64,000 bases of DNA from Microbacterium sp. MF43. GTDB lineage: Bacteria > Actinomycetota > Actinomycetes > Actinomycetales > Microbacteriaceae. Of this stretch, positions 48,677 to 55,646 are shown piece by piece. The notes below the pieces were generated by a model. That model was not told where the DNA came from, searched no databases, and worked only from the letters and a program-made list of their open reading frames with translations. The first letter of the stretch is position 1. Each line of letters begins with the position of its first letter. Location of the stretch: positions 310,001 through 374,000 of the forward strand of contig NZ_JABBDY010000003.1 of assembly GCF_012847295.1 (NCBI RefSeq), written 5' to 3'. Made by a program: the position numbers and the translations under genes.

Positions 48677-49462
48677 ATGTCCCGACGCCGCGACGCTGAG
48701 GTCGCCATCCTATGCAGCGACCTGTCGATCGCACGGGCCGGCCGTGCGGGCACCGAGCGCGTCGTGGACGGCCTCTCGTTCACCCTCCCGCACGGCGGAA
48801 CGCTCGCCGTGATGGGGCCGACCGGATCGGGCAAGTCCAGTCTCGCCGCCGTGTTGGCCGGCTCCGATGACGACGGCGTGGCGGTCGTGGGCGGCGATGC
48901 CGTCGTCGAGGGAATCGCCGTACGCCATCCGGGCCGGGGCCACCGGGTGCACACGTACGTGACCGGCTACCTGCCGCAGCGCGCGGGCGCGAACCTTCCC
49001 GCGCGACTGACGGTCTCCGAGGTCATCGGCGAGCCGATCACGAGCCGGGACCGCCGGGTCAATCAGCGGGCGCTGTCGGTGCGGGTCGCCTCGCTGCTGG
49101 ACGAGCTGATGCTGCCGCTGGGGGCGGCGGCGAAGTATCCCTACGAGCTGAGCGCGGGGATGCGGCAGCGGGTCGCGATGGCGCGCGCGCTCGTGCTGCA
49201 GCCGCGGCTGTTCATCGGCGATGAGCCGTTCTCGAACATGGACATCGAGGTGCGTCACGCGGCGCGCGACGCGCTGATCCGGCGCCGGCGCGAGTACGGG
49301 ATGTCGGCGCTCGTGGTGACGAACGAGTCCGAGGTCGTGAGGGAGCTCGACGCCGACGTGCTGGTGATGAAGGCCGGTCACGCGATCGCGTACGGCCATG
49401 GGACGCGCGACCTGCTGTGGACCCCGAGCAGCGACGCCGACCACCGCCTGGTGGCGTCCTGA
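48677..49462 (+). CDS. ABC transporter ATP-binding protein, orphan
   Basis: This 261-residue ATPase has Walker A GPTGSGKSS, the signature YELSAGMRQRVAMARALVLQP, and Walker B LFIGDEPFSNMD. The LSAGMRQRV form resembles peptide and nickel (Opp/Dpp) ATPases. Its D-loop reads SNMD, unlike the usual SALD. The His loop is replaced: the family's switch His would fall in SALVVTNESEVVREL, where Asn is seen, which might make the ATPase weak. No permease or binding protein lies nearby. Confidence 0.85.
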   Translation: MSRRRDAEVAILCSDLSIARAGRAGTERVVDGLSFTLPHGGTLAVMGPTGSGKSSLAAVLAGSDDDGVAVVGGDAVVEGIAVRHPGRGHRVHTYVTGYLPQRAGANLPARLTVSEVIGEPITSRDRRVNQRALSVRVASLLDELMLPLGAAAKYPYELSAGMRQRVAMARALVLQPRLFIGDEPFSNMDIEVRHAARDALIRRRREYGMSALVVTNESEVVRELDADVLVMKAGHAIAYGHGTRDLLWTPSSDADHRLVAS

Positions 49463-49488
49463 CGTCACGAGCACACCTCAGCGTTTGC

Positions 49489-49494
49489 TAATAT
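49489..49494 (+). promoter_or_regulatory. -10 hexamer for tRNA-Asn
   Basis: TAATAT is an excellent -10 match in this GC-rich setting. It lies 31 bases before the mature tRNA, the same distance as the tRNA-Ala hexamer. Confidence 0.5.
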
Positions 49495-49525
49495 GGTGTG
49501 GTTGCCCGCGCGAGCGGGACAGCAT

Positions 49526-49598
49526 TCCTCCATAGCTCAATTGGCAGAGCAATCGGCTGTTAACCGATAGGTTCTTGGTTCGAGTCCAAGTGGGGGAG
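49526..49598 (+). tRNA. tRNA-Asn (anticodon GTT)
   Basis: The acceptor TCCTCCA pairs with TGGGGGA including one T-G pair, and the anticodon stem ATCGG/CCGAT holds the loop CTGTTAA with anticodon GTT. The T arm is CTTGG-TTCGAGT-CCAAG. The discriminator is G and no CCA is encoded, unlike tRNA-Ala in this window, so CCA must be added afterwards. Confidence 0.95.
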
Positions 49599-49600
49599 CG

Positions 49601-49630
49601 AAAGCCTCGGGGCTCCACCCCCGGGGCTTT
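49601..49630. terminator. Bidirectional terminator after tRNA-Asn
   Basis: AAAGCCTCGGGG pairs with CCCCGGGGCTTT over 12 positions with one T-G pair and a six-base loop. It starts three bases after the tRNA and also faces the end of def. Confidence 0.85.
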
Positions 49631-49654
49631 CTTCGTTGCCGGAAGCGCGCTCGG

Positions 49655-50221
49655 TCAGGCTTCGATGTCGTCGACGCCCGGCGTCCAGGAGTGGCCGGGC
49701 CGCCCCCAGCCTCGCTTGCGCGCGATCTTCTGCGCCGTCTTCCAGTCGCTGTCGCCCAGGCGGTCGACGTAGAGGATGCCGTCGAGGTGGTCGAACTCGT
49801 GCTGCATGATGCGCGCGCGCCAGCCGTCGACCTGAATGCGCACGGGCGCGCCCTCGAGATCGGTGCCGGTGACGAGTACCTCGTCGGAGCGCCGGAGCGG
49901 GAATCGCTCGCCGGGGAACGACAGGCAGCCTTCCGACTCCTCGTCGGGGTCGGGGTCGCCGGGATCGAGCGGGCGCATCCAGAGCTCAGGATTGAGGATC
50001 ACGCCGCGCCACGGCGCGCCGTCGTCGTCGGCATAGGAGTACGTGTAGATGCGCAGCGGCACGCCGACCTGCGGTCCCGCCAGGCCCACGCCGGGCGCGG
50101 CATCCATCGTCTCGAACATGTCCGCGACCAGCGCGCGGATCTCGTCGGTCACTTCCTCGACCCGTCCGGCGGGGGCGTGGAGGACGGGGTCACCCATGAT
50201 GCGAATCGGCAGAACGGCCAC
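49655..50221 (-). CDS. def: Peptide deformylase
   Basis: Deformylase removes the formyl group from the N-terminal Met of new proteins. The 188 residues have all three motifs: GVGLAGPQVG (44-53), EGCLS (97-101, with the metal-binding Cys) and QHEFDH (140-145, with both His ligands and the catalytic Glu). The GTG start lies six bases after TAGGCT (50233-50228), so the message should be leaderless. It is divergent from the transporter gene and only 42 bases separate the start codons. Confidence 0.96.
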   Translation of the reverse strand: MAVLPIRIMGDPVLHAPAGRVEEVTDEIRALVADMFETMDAAPGVGLAGPQVGVPLRIYTYSYADDDGAPWRGVILNPELWMRPLDPGDPDPDEESEGCLSFPGERFPLRRSDEVLVTGTDLEGAPVRIQVDGWRARIMQHEFDHLDGILYVDRLGDSDWKTAQKIARKRGWGRPGHSWTPGVDDIEA

Positions 50222-50263
50222 GCCTTGAGCCTATCGAGCGGGGGCTGCGGCTAGTGTCGTCAT

Positions 50264-51343
50264 GTGGTGTTGACGGTGGACGAGCTGCAGGATGTGGGCG
50301 ACCAACTGGTCGGCGCATTCCAGAACCCGGGCATCCTCGTGGGCATCCCGCTCGCTCTGCTCGGTGCCGTCTTCATGTCGTTCGGCGCGCAATACCAGCA
50401 CCGCGGCGTCATCAAGGTCGAGAAGCTCACCGGCGCGACGGGAACAGGTGGACTCAACCCCCAGCACTTCCTGAAGCTGCTGTCGCGCCCGTCCTGGGTC
50501 ATCGGCACCCTGATGCTCGCCCTCGCGATCGTCTGCCAGCTCTCGGCTCTCGCGGTCGCCCCGCTCATCGTCGTGCAGCCGCTGGGAGCGATCGCCCTCG
50601 TGATCACGACGCTCCTCAACGCCCAGATCAGCGGCCATCGTCCGACCAAGCGGTCGCTCGGGGCGATCGGCGCGTGCGTCGGCGGCATCTTCGTGTTCGT
50701 CACGATCGCCGCGCTTTTCGCGACCGAGAAGCCCGTGTCGGATCAGCAGCTGATCGTGATCCTGGTGCTCTTCGCGGTGGTCACCATCGTGCTCGGGGCC
50801 TTCTGGCTGTGGCGGCGCCAGCGCCTGAGCGCGCTGTTCTACATCTCCGCGGCCGGCATCATGTACGGCTTCGTCGCCACGCTCGCCAAGGTGATCATCG
50901 AGCGCATCAAGGACGGCAACTTCGAGTGGCTGACCTTCACGTGCCTGGTCGCCTTGATCCTCGGCGCTGCCATCGGCGCCTACTTCGTGCAGACCGCGTA
51001 CGCGTCGGGTCCGCCCGACCTCGTCATCGCCGGGCTCACGGTCATCGATCCGATCGTGGCGATCCTCATCGGCCTGTTCATCCTCGGCGAGGCCAGCGGT
51101 GCGCCGCTGTGGGTGTACCTCGCATTCGCGGCCGTCGGCGCCGTGGCGGTGTGGGGCGTCTGGCAGCTCGCGCGCTATCACCCGCAGGTGCTGAGCGACA
51201 GCCAGGAGCTGCCGATCGTGCGCGGCAGCGAACCGGGGGCCGATGCGACACAGCCGATGACCGGCTCGATCCGCGTCACCGAGGCGGTCGCCAAGGTGTG
51301 GCCGGATCCTCCCGTCAAAGACAAGGGCGATCCGGGGCGCTGA
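50264..51343 (+). CDS. DMT superfamily transporter
   Basis: This 359-residue membrane protein has about nine to ten helices and resembles DMT/EamA or NIPA-type proteins. Membrane segments include GILVGIPLALLGAVFMSFGA, WVIGTLMLALAIVCQL, VVQPLGAIALVITTLLNA and VYLAFAAVGAVAVWGVWQ. The C-terminal 55 residues are soluble. The substrate is unknown. The GTG at 50264 is chosen because TAGTGT at 50252-50257 ends exactly six bases before it. It converges directly onto the next gene with no gap. Confidence 0.85.
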   Translation: MVLTVDELQDVGDQLVGAFQNPGILVGIPLALLGAVFMSFGAQYQHRGVIKVEKLTGATGTGGLNPQHFLKLLSRPSWVIGTLMLALAIVCQLSALAVAPLIVVQPLGAIALVITTLLNAQISGHRPTKRSLGAIGACVGGIFVFVTIAALFATEKPVSDQQLIVILVLFAVVTIVLGAFWLWRRQRLSALFYISAAGIMYGFVATLAKVIIERIKDGNFEWLTFTCLVALILGAAIGAYFVQTAYASGPPDLVIAGLTVIDPIVAILIGLFILGEASGAPLWVYLAFAAVGAVAVWGVWQLARYHPQVLSDSQELPIVRGSEPGADATQPMTGSIRVTEAVAKVWPDPPVKDKGDPGR

Positions 51344-51646
51344 TCACGCAGGCTCCGGATCGTCGGCGACCTCGATCACGAGCCGGCCGTCCTCGACGCG
51401 GCCCTTGTCACCGGGAGCGGGAGCCGGCGCAGGCATCTCCACCTGCGCTTCCCAATCGGCGTGGGCATCCTCGGCCGATGGGCGCCACACCGAGTCGAAG
51501 CCGGAGCCGACGCCGGCCAGGGAACCTCCGGCCGTGCCGTCGAGCTGCTTCTGGAGGTGGTGCCGCTTGAATCGGGGTGCGAGCGCGATGACCACGGCCG
51601 TCGCCACGGCGAGGCCGGCGAGTACCGTCCAGCCGAGCGCGTCCAC
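51344..51646 (-). CDS. Small single-pass membrane protein
   Basis: This 100-residue protein has one N-terminal membrane helix (about residues 5-24, LGWTVLAGLAVATAVVIALA) followed by a basic patch and an Ala/Pro-rich cytoplasmic tail with VEDGRLVIEVADDPE. I do not recognise the family. Its stop lies immediately beside that of the DMT transporter. A 55-base gap on its 5' side contains nothing obvious before tRNA-CAT. Confidence 0.65.
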   Translation of the reverse strand: MDALGWTVLAGLAVATAVVIALAPRFKRHHLQKQLDGTAGGSLAGVGSGFDSVWRPSAEDAHADWEAQVEMPAPAPAPGDKGRVEDGRLVIEVADDPEPA

Positions 51647-51701
51647 GAGGTGATCCTTCCACGACCATGAGAAGGTGCCGCTCGTCGGCGACCCCTCGAC
51701 G

Positions 51702-51775
51702 TAGGGCGGGTGGGACTTGAACCCACGATCGTCGGGTTATGAGCCCGCTGCCTTGACCAGCTTGGCCACCGCCCC
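51702..51775 (-). tRNA. tRNA with CAT anticodon (elongator Met, or Ile2)
   Basis: On the minus strand the acceptor GGGGCGG pairs with CCGCCCT, including a G1-U72 first pair. The anticodon loop is CTCATAA, reading CAT, over a stem CGGG/CCCG plus a G-A mismatch at 27-43. It lacks the C1-A72 mismatch of initiator tRNA, so it is an elongator Met or lysidine-modified Ile2; they cannot be told apart from anticodon alone. The discriminator is A and CCA is not encoded. Confidence 0.85.
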
Positions 51776-51805
51776 CTTCACACCGAGCCTAGCGTTCGGC
51801 GACAT

Positions 51806-53812
51806 TCACTTCATCGCGGCCCCGATGTAGGAGTACTTGACGAAGACTTCGGCTGCGATTCCGGCCTGTTCGAGAACGCCCTGGACGGCGGTGAGCATGT
51901 AGCTCGAGTCCCACCCCATGTAGAGCCAGTTGTCGTCGTCGAGGCGGTCCCACTGCCCGTTCCACGACTGGTCCTTGTACACGGGCCCGCCGCGTCGATC
52001 ACTGTAGGCCACGACGTCGGCGCGCGAGTCGGCCCACAGTCGCTTGAAGACACGGTTGAACAGGTACTTCACGTCGGGCACCTCCCAGTGCTCGCCGCGG
52101 TACTCGACGTAGTCCCACTCGCGCTGCCACCCGGGCGGCCAGCCCCGGCGCTTGACAGCGTCGAGGATCGGGGTCAGGCCGTCGTCGTCGATGAGAGTCG
52201 TGATCGGCCGTGCCCACACCTCGGCGACGCGCTGGGCGAGAGTCGCCGACCGCTGCGAGATCGCCGCCGTGCCCCACGCCTCGACCTGAGCGAGCTCGCG
52301 CGTGGAATCGACCGCGCTCCGCCCGTAGAGCCGTCGCTTGTCGGGGAACGAGGCGTCGAGGGCGCGCATCGCGAACTCCTCCTCGAGCAGCGCCAGGTTG
52401 CCGATCGTCTCGGCCAGGGCCCGGTGGCTGTTCTGCTCGTCCTCGGTGTACTCGCTCCACTCCCGTCGACCGTCACCCGTCCACACGTCGGACGGCGCGG
52501 CGGGGAAGATATGCTCCACGTCGAGTCCCGCGGCGGAGTCCAGGCCGGCGAGCCGGCTCAGGACGTACGCGGGGTGGGGGAGCGGCGAGTACTTCAAGGC
52601 CGCGCGGATCCGCTCGTCCGACGGCGAGATGCGCGCGATCGCCGCGTCGAGGGCATCCGCCCCCTCCTCGCGCGCGCGGCACAGTCGCGCGACGAGCCGC
52701 TCGTTGCCGACTCCGACGATCGCACGCCGTAGCTGCAGCGCCTGCAGGTGCTCGAGCGTGCGGATCAGCTCATCGGCCCTCACGCGCCCGTGGGCATGGT
52801 CGCGGTAGACCCGCATGACCAACGGGTACATGCCGCTGCCGAAGGTGTTGAGCCAGGCGAGCTGACGGGAGATCGAGGCATCCGTCTCCTCGGCAGGGGA
52901 GAGCAGGATGCGGTAGATGTCGGAGAACTCTCGCCACTCGGCCGCGTATCGGCGCAGGTCGCCGATCTCGAGACGGGGGAACACCTGCCGGAAGGTGTCG
53001 TACACGCCGCGGCCGCCGGTGACGACCACTTCGCGACCGGTCTTCATGACGAGGTACTGCCGCCAGAACGCCGCGATCGCATCGCCGGTGTTGCGCTCGA
53101 TCGGCACCCAGAAGTCCGCCTCGATCTCCTGCTGCTCGGCGTGCGAAAGCCCCATCAGCACGTAGTTGTGGATCAGCTCGTGATCGCGCAGCGGTTCGCC
53201 CGTGGAGTTGAGGCTCTCGAAGATCTGCTGCGCGTTGGCGCCCGTCCCGAGCGTGATGGCCACATGCTCGAGCTTCTGCAGACCACGCCAGATGCGCGGT
53301 GCCTCGTCGGAGCTGATCTGGCTGCGGAAGAAGGCGTAGTTGTCGTCGAACCGCGAGTCCCGGGCTCCGTCGCCGGCGCGCCGGTCGAGGACCACGGTCT
53401 CGAAGACGCCCGCCCACGCACGATGCGGACGCAGCTTCGTGCGGTCGTCGGAGTCGGCGCGCACGAGGACGCGCCCGAGCTCGGCGGCGAGGGCGGGGTC
53501 GGTGTCCCGAACGGTGTGCTGCAGCGCCGCGACCAGCAGCATGAGCGTCGTGATGCGCTGCTGGCCGTCGATGAGCACGAGCTCCGGGTCGGCACCCGGT
53601 GAGGCCAGCGATGACAGGATCGAGCCGATGAAGTGCATGTGCCGGTCGTCCAGGTCGGCGACCGCGCGGATGTCGCTCAGCAGCTGCTCGCACGCGCCGA
53701 TGTCCCAGCGGTACTGCCGCTGGTAGACGGGGACGACGATCGTCCAATCGCCCGACGAGAGCCACCCGACCGTGTTGACCGCTGTCGCGTCGACGTTCGT
53801 GGCACTGACCAT
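51806..53812 (-). CDS. DUF262/DUF1524 (GmrSD-like) nuclease-type protein
   Basis: This 668-residue protein combines a DUF262 domain (PVYQRQYRW at 28-36; IDGQQRITTL at 81-90; FESLNSTGEPLRD at 198-210) with a DUF1524 domain having EHIFP at 433-437 and TIGNLALLE at 469-477, the His-Asn pattern of an HNH-type nuclease. GmrS and GmrD in E. coli form a type IV restriction enzyme that cuts glucosylated hydroxymethylcytosine DNA; several fused homologues are now tied to phage defence. A C-terminal stretch of about 140 residues has no recognised domain. Start 53812 follows AAGGAG. Its target is unknown. No partner gene, integrase or methylase is adjacent. Confidence 0.85.
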   Translation of the reverse strand: MVSATNVDATAVNTVGWLSSGDWTIVVPVYQRQYRWDIGACEQLLSDIRAVADLDDRHMHFIGSILSSLASPGADPELVLIDGQQRITTLMLLVAALQHTVRDTDPALAAELGRVLVRADSDDRTKLRPHRAWAGVFETVVLDRRAGDGARDSRFDDNYAFFRSQISSDEAPRIWRGLQKLEHVAITLGTGANAQQIFESLNSTGEPLRDHELIHNYVLMGLSHAEQQEIEADFWVPIERNTGDAIAAFWRQYLVMKTGREVVVTGGRGVYDTFRQVFPRLEIGDLRRYAAEWREFSDIYRILLSPAEETDASISRQLAWLNTFGSGMYPLVMRVYRDHAHGRVRADELIRTLEHLQALQLRRAIVGVGNERLVARLCRAREEGADALDAAIARISPSDERIRAALKYSPLPHPAYVLSRLAGLDSAAGLDVEHIFPAAPSDVWTGDGRREWSEYTEDEQNSHRALAETIGNLALLEEEFAMRALDASFPDKRRLYGRSAVDSTRELAQVEAWGTAAISQRSATLAQRVAEVWARPITTLIDDDGLTPILDAVKRRGWPPGWQREWDYVEYRGEHWEVPDVKYLFNRVFKRLWADSRADVVAYSDRRGGPVYKDQSWNGQWDRLDDDNWLYMGWDSSYMLTAVQGVLEQAGIAAEVFVKYSYIGAAMK

Positions 53813-53970
53813 CGCCTGGATCCGCTCCTTCGAAGCTCGACGGCGCGGGGGTCGAGGGCCGCCGGACACGCCGTCGTCGAGTCTAATCGAGCGTCTCGAG
53901 CAAGCCCGGAGCGCACCGGAGCGGCGGGGTTATTCACGGTTCCGCCACCGGGCCCGCTGAGGCCTCCGAG

Positions 53971-53985
53971 GTAGGCTTGCCTTAG
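53971..53985 (+). promoter_or_regulatory. Promoter with DtxR/IdeR-like iron box
   Basis: TAGGCTTGCCTTA (53972-53984) contains the -10 hexamer TAGGCT and the palindrome AGGC-TT-GCCT. It matches 11 of 19 positions of the DtxR/IdeR consensus TTAGGTTAGGCTAACCTAA, with the right half good and the left half weak. The start codon is about 50 bases downstream, with a GAAAGG site just before it. Confidence 0.4.
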
Positions 53986-54033
53986 TTGGACCTGTAAAAA
54001 CGTGCTGGTCCGCTGACCGAAAGGCAATCCGTC

Positions 54034-54807
54034 ATGGGTTACATCAAGTCCGCTGCGCTCGAGGAGACCGGCTACGTCGTCCTCGATCGCTACAACCAGG
54101 AGCTCGATCCCAAGGAGTGGCTCGACATCGAGTACAACGACTGGAAGTCCTCGGGCGACACCCGGTTCGCGCCGCTCGCGAGCGCGTTCGGCGAGATCGA
54201 GTGCAACGGCTTCTGGAACCACAAGCCGCCGCGCACCGACAAGGACGGCGTGTGGATCGACTCGCAGGTCGCCAAGGCCCCCAACCTCACGCGCCGCGCC
54301 CAGGAGCCGGGCGCCAACGTCGGCCGCTGCCGCGTGATCGAGCTTCAGCCGACCCCGTACGGCGAGTGCCTGTACAACCTGCACCAGGACGACAACAACC
54401 GCCTCAACCCCGACGGCACCGGCTGGGTTGTGCGCGGGTTCTTCAACCTGACCGACGACAAGGACAGCTTCTTCGTCCTCCGCGAGAACCGCACCGACCC
54501 CGAGGGCGAGGTGCGCATCGCGCTGCCCGCCGGCGCTCAGCTCATCATCGACACGCAGCGTCTCTGGCACGCGGCGACGCACGTCGGCACCGAGCCCCGC
54601 TACTGCCTCATCACGTCGTGGACCTCGGGCCCCGAGCTCGACGCCTACATCGAGAAGTACAACGGCGTGAACCACACCGAGAGCGTCCACGTGCCGCAGG
54701 ACGTCCTCGAGGCGGGCTACGCCGAGCAGGCCCGCAAGGACGCCGCGCGCGCCGCCTACTACGCCGCGAAGGGCCAGCAGGCGGTCAACGTCATGAGCGA
54801 GGCCTGA
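54034..54807 (+). CDS. Possible Fe(II)/2-oxoglutarate-dependent dioxygenase
   Basis: I do not recognise a named family for this 257-residue protein. It has the residue pattern of a double-stranded beta-helix Fe(II)/2-oxoglutarate enzyme: HQD at 117-119 (HxD), a distal His at 179 or 183 in RLWHAATHVG, and Arg189 in EPRYCLITSW placed as the 2-oxoglutarate Arg. The spacing fits PhyH-type enzymes. Codon choice is strongly biased to C- and G-ending triplets (AAC, AAG, GAC), suggesting high expression. It stands alone between its own promoter and a hairpin terminator. Role and substrate are unknown. Confidence 0.7.
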   Translation: MGYIKSAALEETGYVVLDRYNQELDPKEWLDIEYNDWKSSGDTRFAPLASAFGEIECNGFWNHKPPRTDKDGVWIDSQVAKAPNLTRRAQEPGANVGRCRVIELQPTPYGECLYNLHQDDNNRLNPDGTGWVVRGFFNLTDDKDSFFVLRENRTDPEGEVRIALPAGAQLIIDTQRLWHAATHVGTEPRYCLITSWTSGPELDAYIEKYNGVNHTESVHVPQDVLEAGYAEQARKDAARAAYYAAKGQQAVNVMSEA

Positions 54808-54820
54808 CCTCACGCTCCCT

Positions 54821-54852
54821 CGAAGGCCCCGGCTTCACGGCCGGGGCCTTCG
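54821..54852 (+). terminator. Hairpin terminator after the 54034-54807 gene
   Basis: CGAAGGCCCCGGC pairs with GCCGGGGCCTTCG over 13 bp with a six-base loop. It isolates the gene from DUF3145. Confidence 0.88.
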
Positions 54853-54879
54853 TCGTGAACGGATGCCTCGACACGCGGC

Positions 54880-54920
54880 GAATCACACGCTTGTGATTCC
54901 CGGTGGGTGTGCGCGATAAT
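54880..54920 (+). promoter_or_regulatory. Promoter and palindromic operator of DUF3145
   Basis: An 8-bp perfect inverted repeat, GAATCACA (54880-54887) and TGTGATTC (54892-54899), spans the -35 element TTGTGA (54891-54896). The -10 GATAAT (54915-54920) follows at 18 bases. Both elements are close to consensus, so this is a clear promoter, and the palindrome looks like a repressor site over its -35. Confidence 0.65.
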
Positions 54921-54997
54921 GGCCCCACAACCGAAGAATCGCCGGAATGTCCGTGTCAGGTCGTTGGGGAAGACGCACCTGATGAAACGGAGAGATC

Positions 54998-55501
54998 ATG
55001 GCGACACCGCAGGCGCGTGGAGTGATCTACATTCACTCTGCGCCACGAGCACTCTGCCCGCACCTCGAGTGGGCGGTCGGTCGCGCCCTCGGGCGCGCCG
55101 TGAACTTCGACTGGGCCGATCAGCCCGTCCTGCACGGTGCGCGGCGCACGGAGTTCTACTGGGAGGGGCCCGCCGGTACCGGCGCCGCGCTCGCGACCGC
55201 GATCCGCGGGTGGGAGCACCTCCGCTTCGAGGTGACGGAAGACCCGACGCCGCGCAGCGACGGCGGCCGGTGGCTGCACACCCCCGGTCTCGGCATCCAC
55301 TACGCCCAGACCGACACCGCTGGAAACGTCGTCATCGGCGAGGACCGCATCCGCTACGCGATGGAGGTCTCCGGCGGCAACGCGATCGAGCTTCATCGCG
55401 AGCTGCAGGTCGCGCTCGGCGCGGCGTGGGACGAGGAGCTCGAGGCCTTCCGCCACGCGAGTGACGACGCGCCGGTCGTCTGGCTCCACAAGGTCGGCTG
55501 A
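54998..55501 (+). CDS. DUF3145 family protein
   Basis: This 167-residue protein fits the DUF3145 family, found only in actinobacteria and of unknown function. It starts RGVIYIHSAPRALCPHLEWAVGRALGR and contains FYWEGPAGTGAALATAIRGWEHLRFEV, LHTPGLGIHYAQTDTAGNVVIGEDRIRYAM and a late ELQVALGAAWDEELEAFRH. The ATG has a GGAGAG site four to five bases upstream and a leader of about 70 bases. It lies end to end with fabF, a position I recall being shared by other actinobacteria, which hints at a link to fatty-acid metabolism. Confidence 0.85.
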   Translation: MATPQARGVIYIHSAPRALCPHLEWAVGRALGRAVNFDWADQPVLHGARRTEFYWEGPAGTGAALATAIRGWEHLRFEVTEDPTPRSDGGRWLHTPGLGIHYAQTDTAGNVVIGEDRIRYAMEVSGGNAIELHRELQVALGAAWDEELEAFRHASDDAPVVWLHKVG

Positions 55502-55595
55502 CCGGCACCACAGACTCGGGCGGGATGAGGCGTCACTACCGAAGCTCGGCGGAACACCCCGGGCAGCGGGAACGCGAATCCCCGCCTGACACGAC

Positions 55596-55626
55596 AGACG
55601 CCCCCGGAGGCTTCCCGGGGGCGTCT
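55596..55626. terminator. Bidirectional terminator between DUF3145 and fabF
   Basis: AGACGCCCCCGG and CCGGGGGCGTCT form a 12-bp perfect stem with a seven-base loop, between two convergent genes. Confidence 0.88.
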
Positions 55627-55646
55627 TCGCGTGGTCGGTGTCGTGC

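Noticed and set aside
51700-53900. Genomic island inserted at tRNA-CAT
   Set aside because: There is no integrase, no visible direct repeat of the tRNA end, and composition looks like the rest. Only the single DUF262/DUF1524 gene is unusual.
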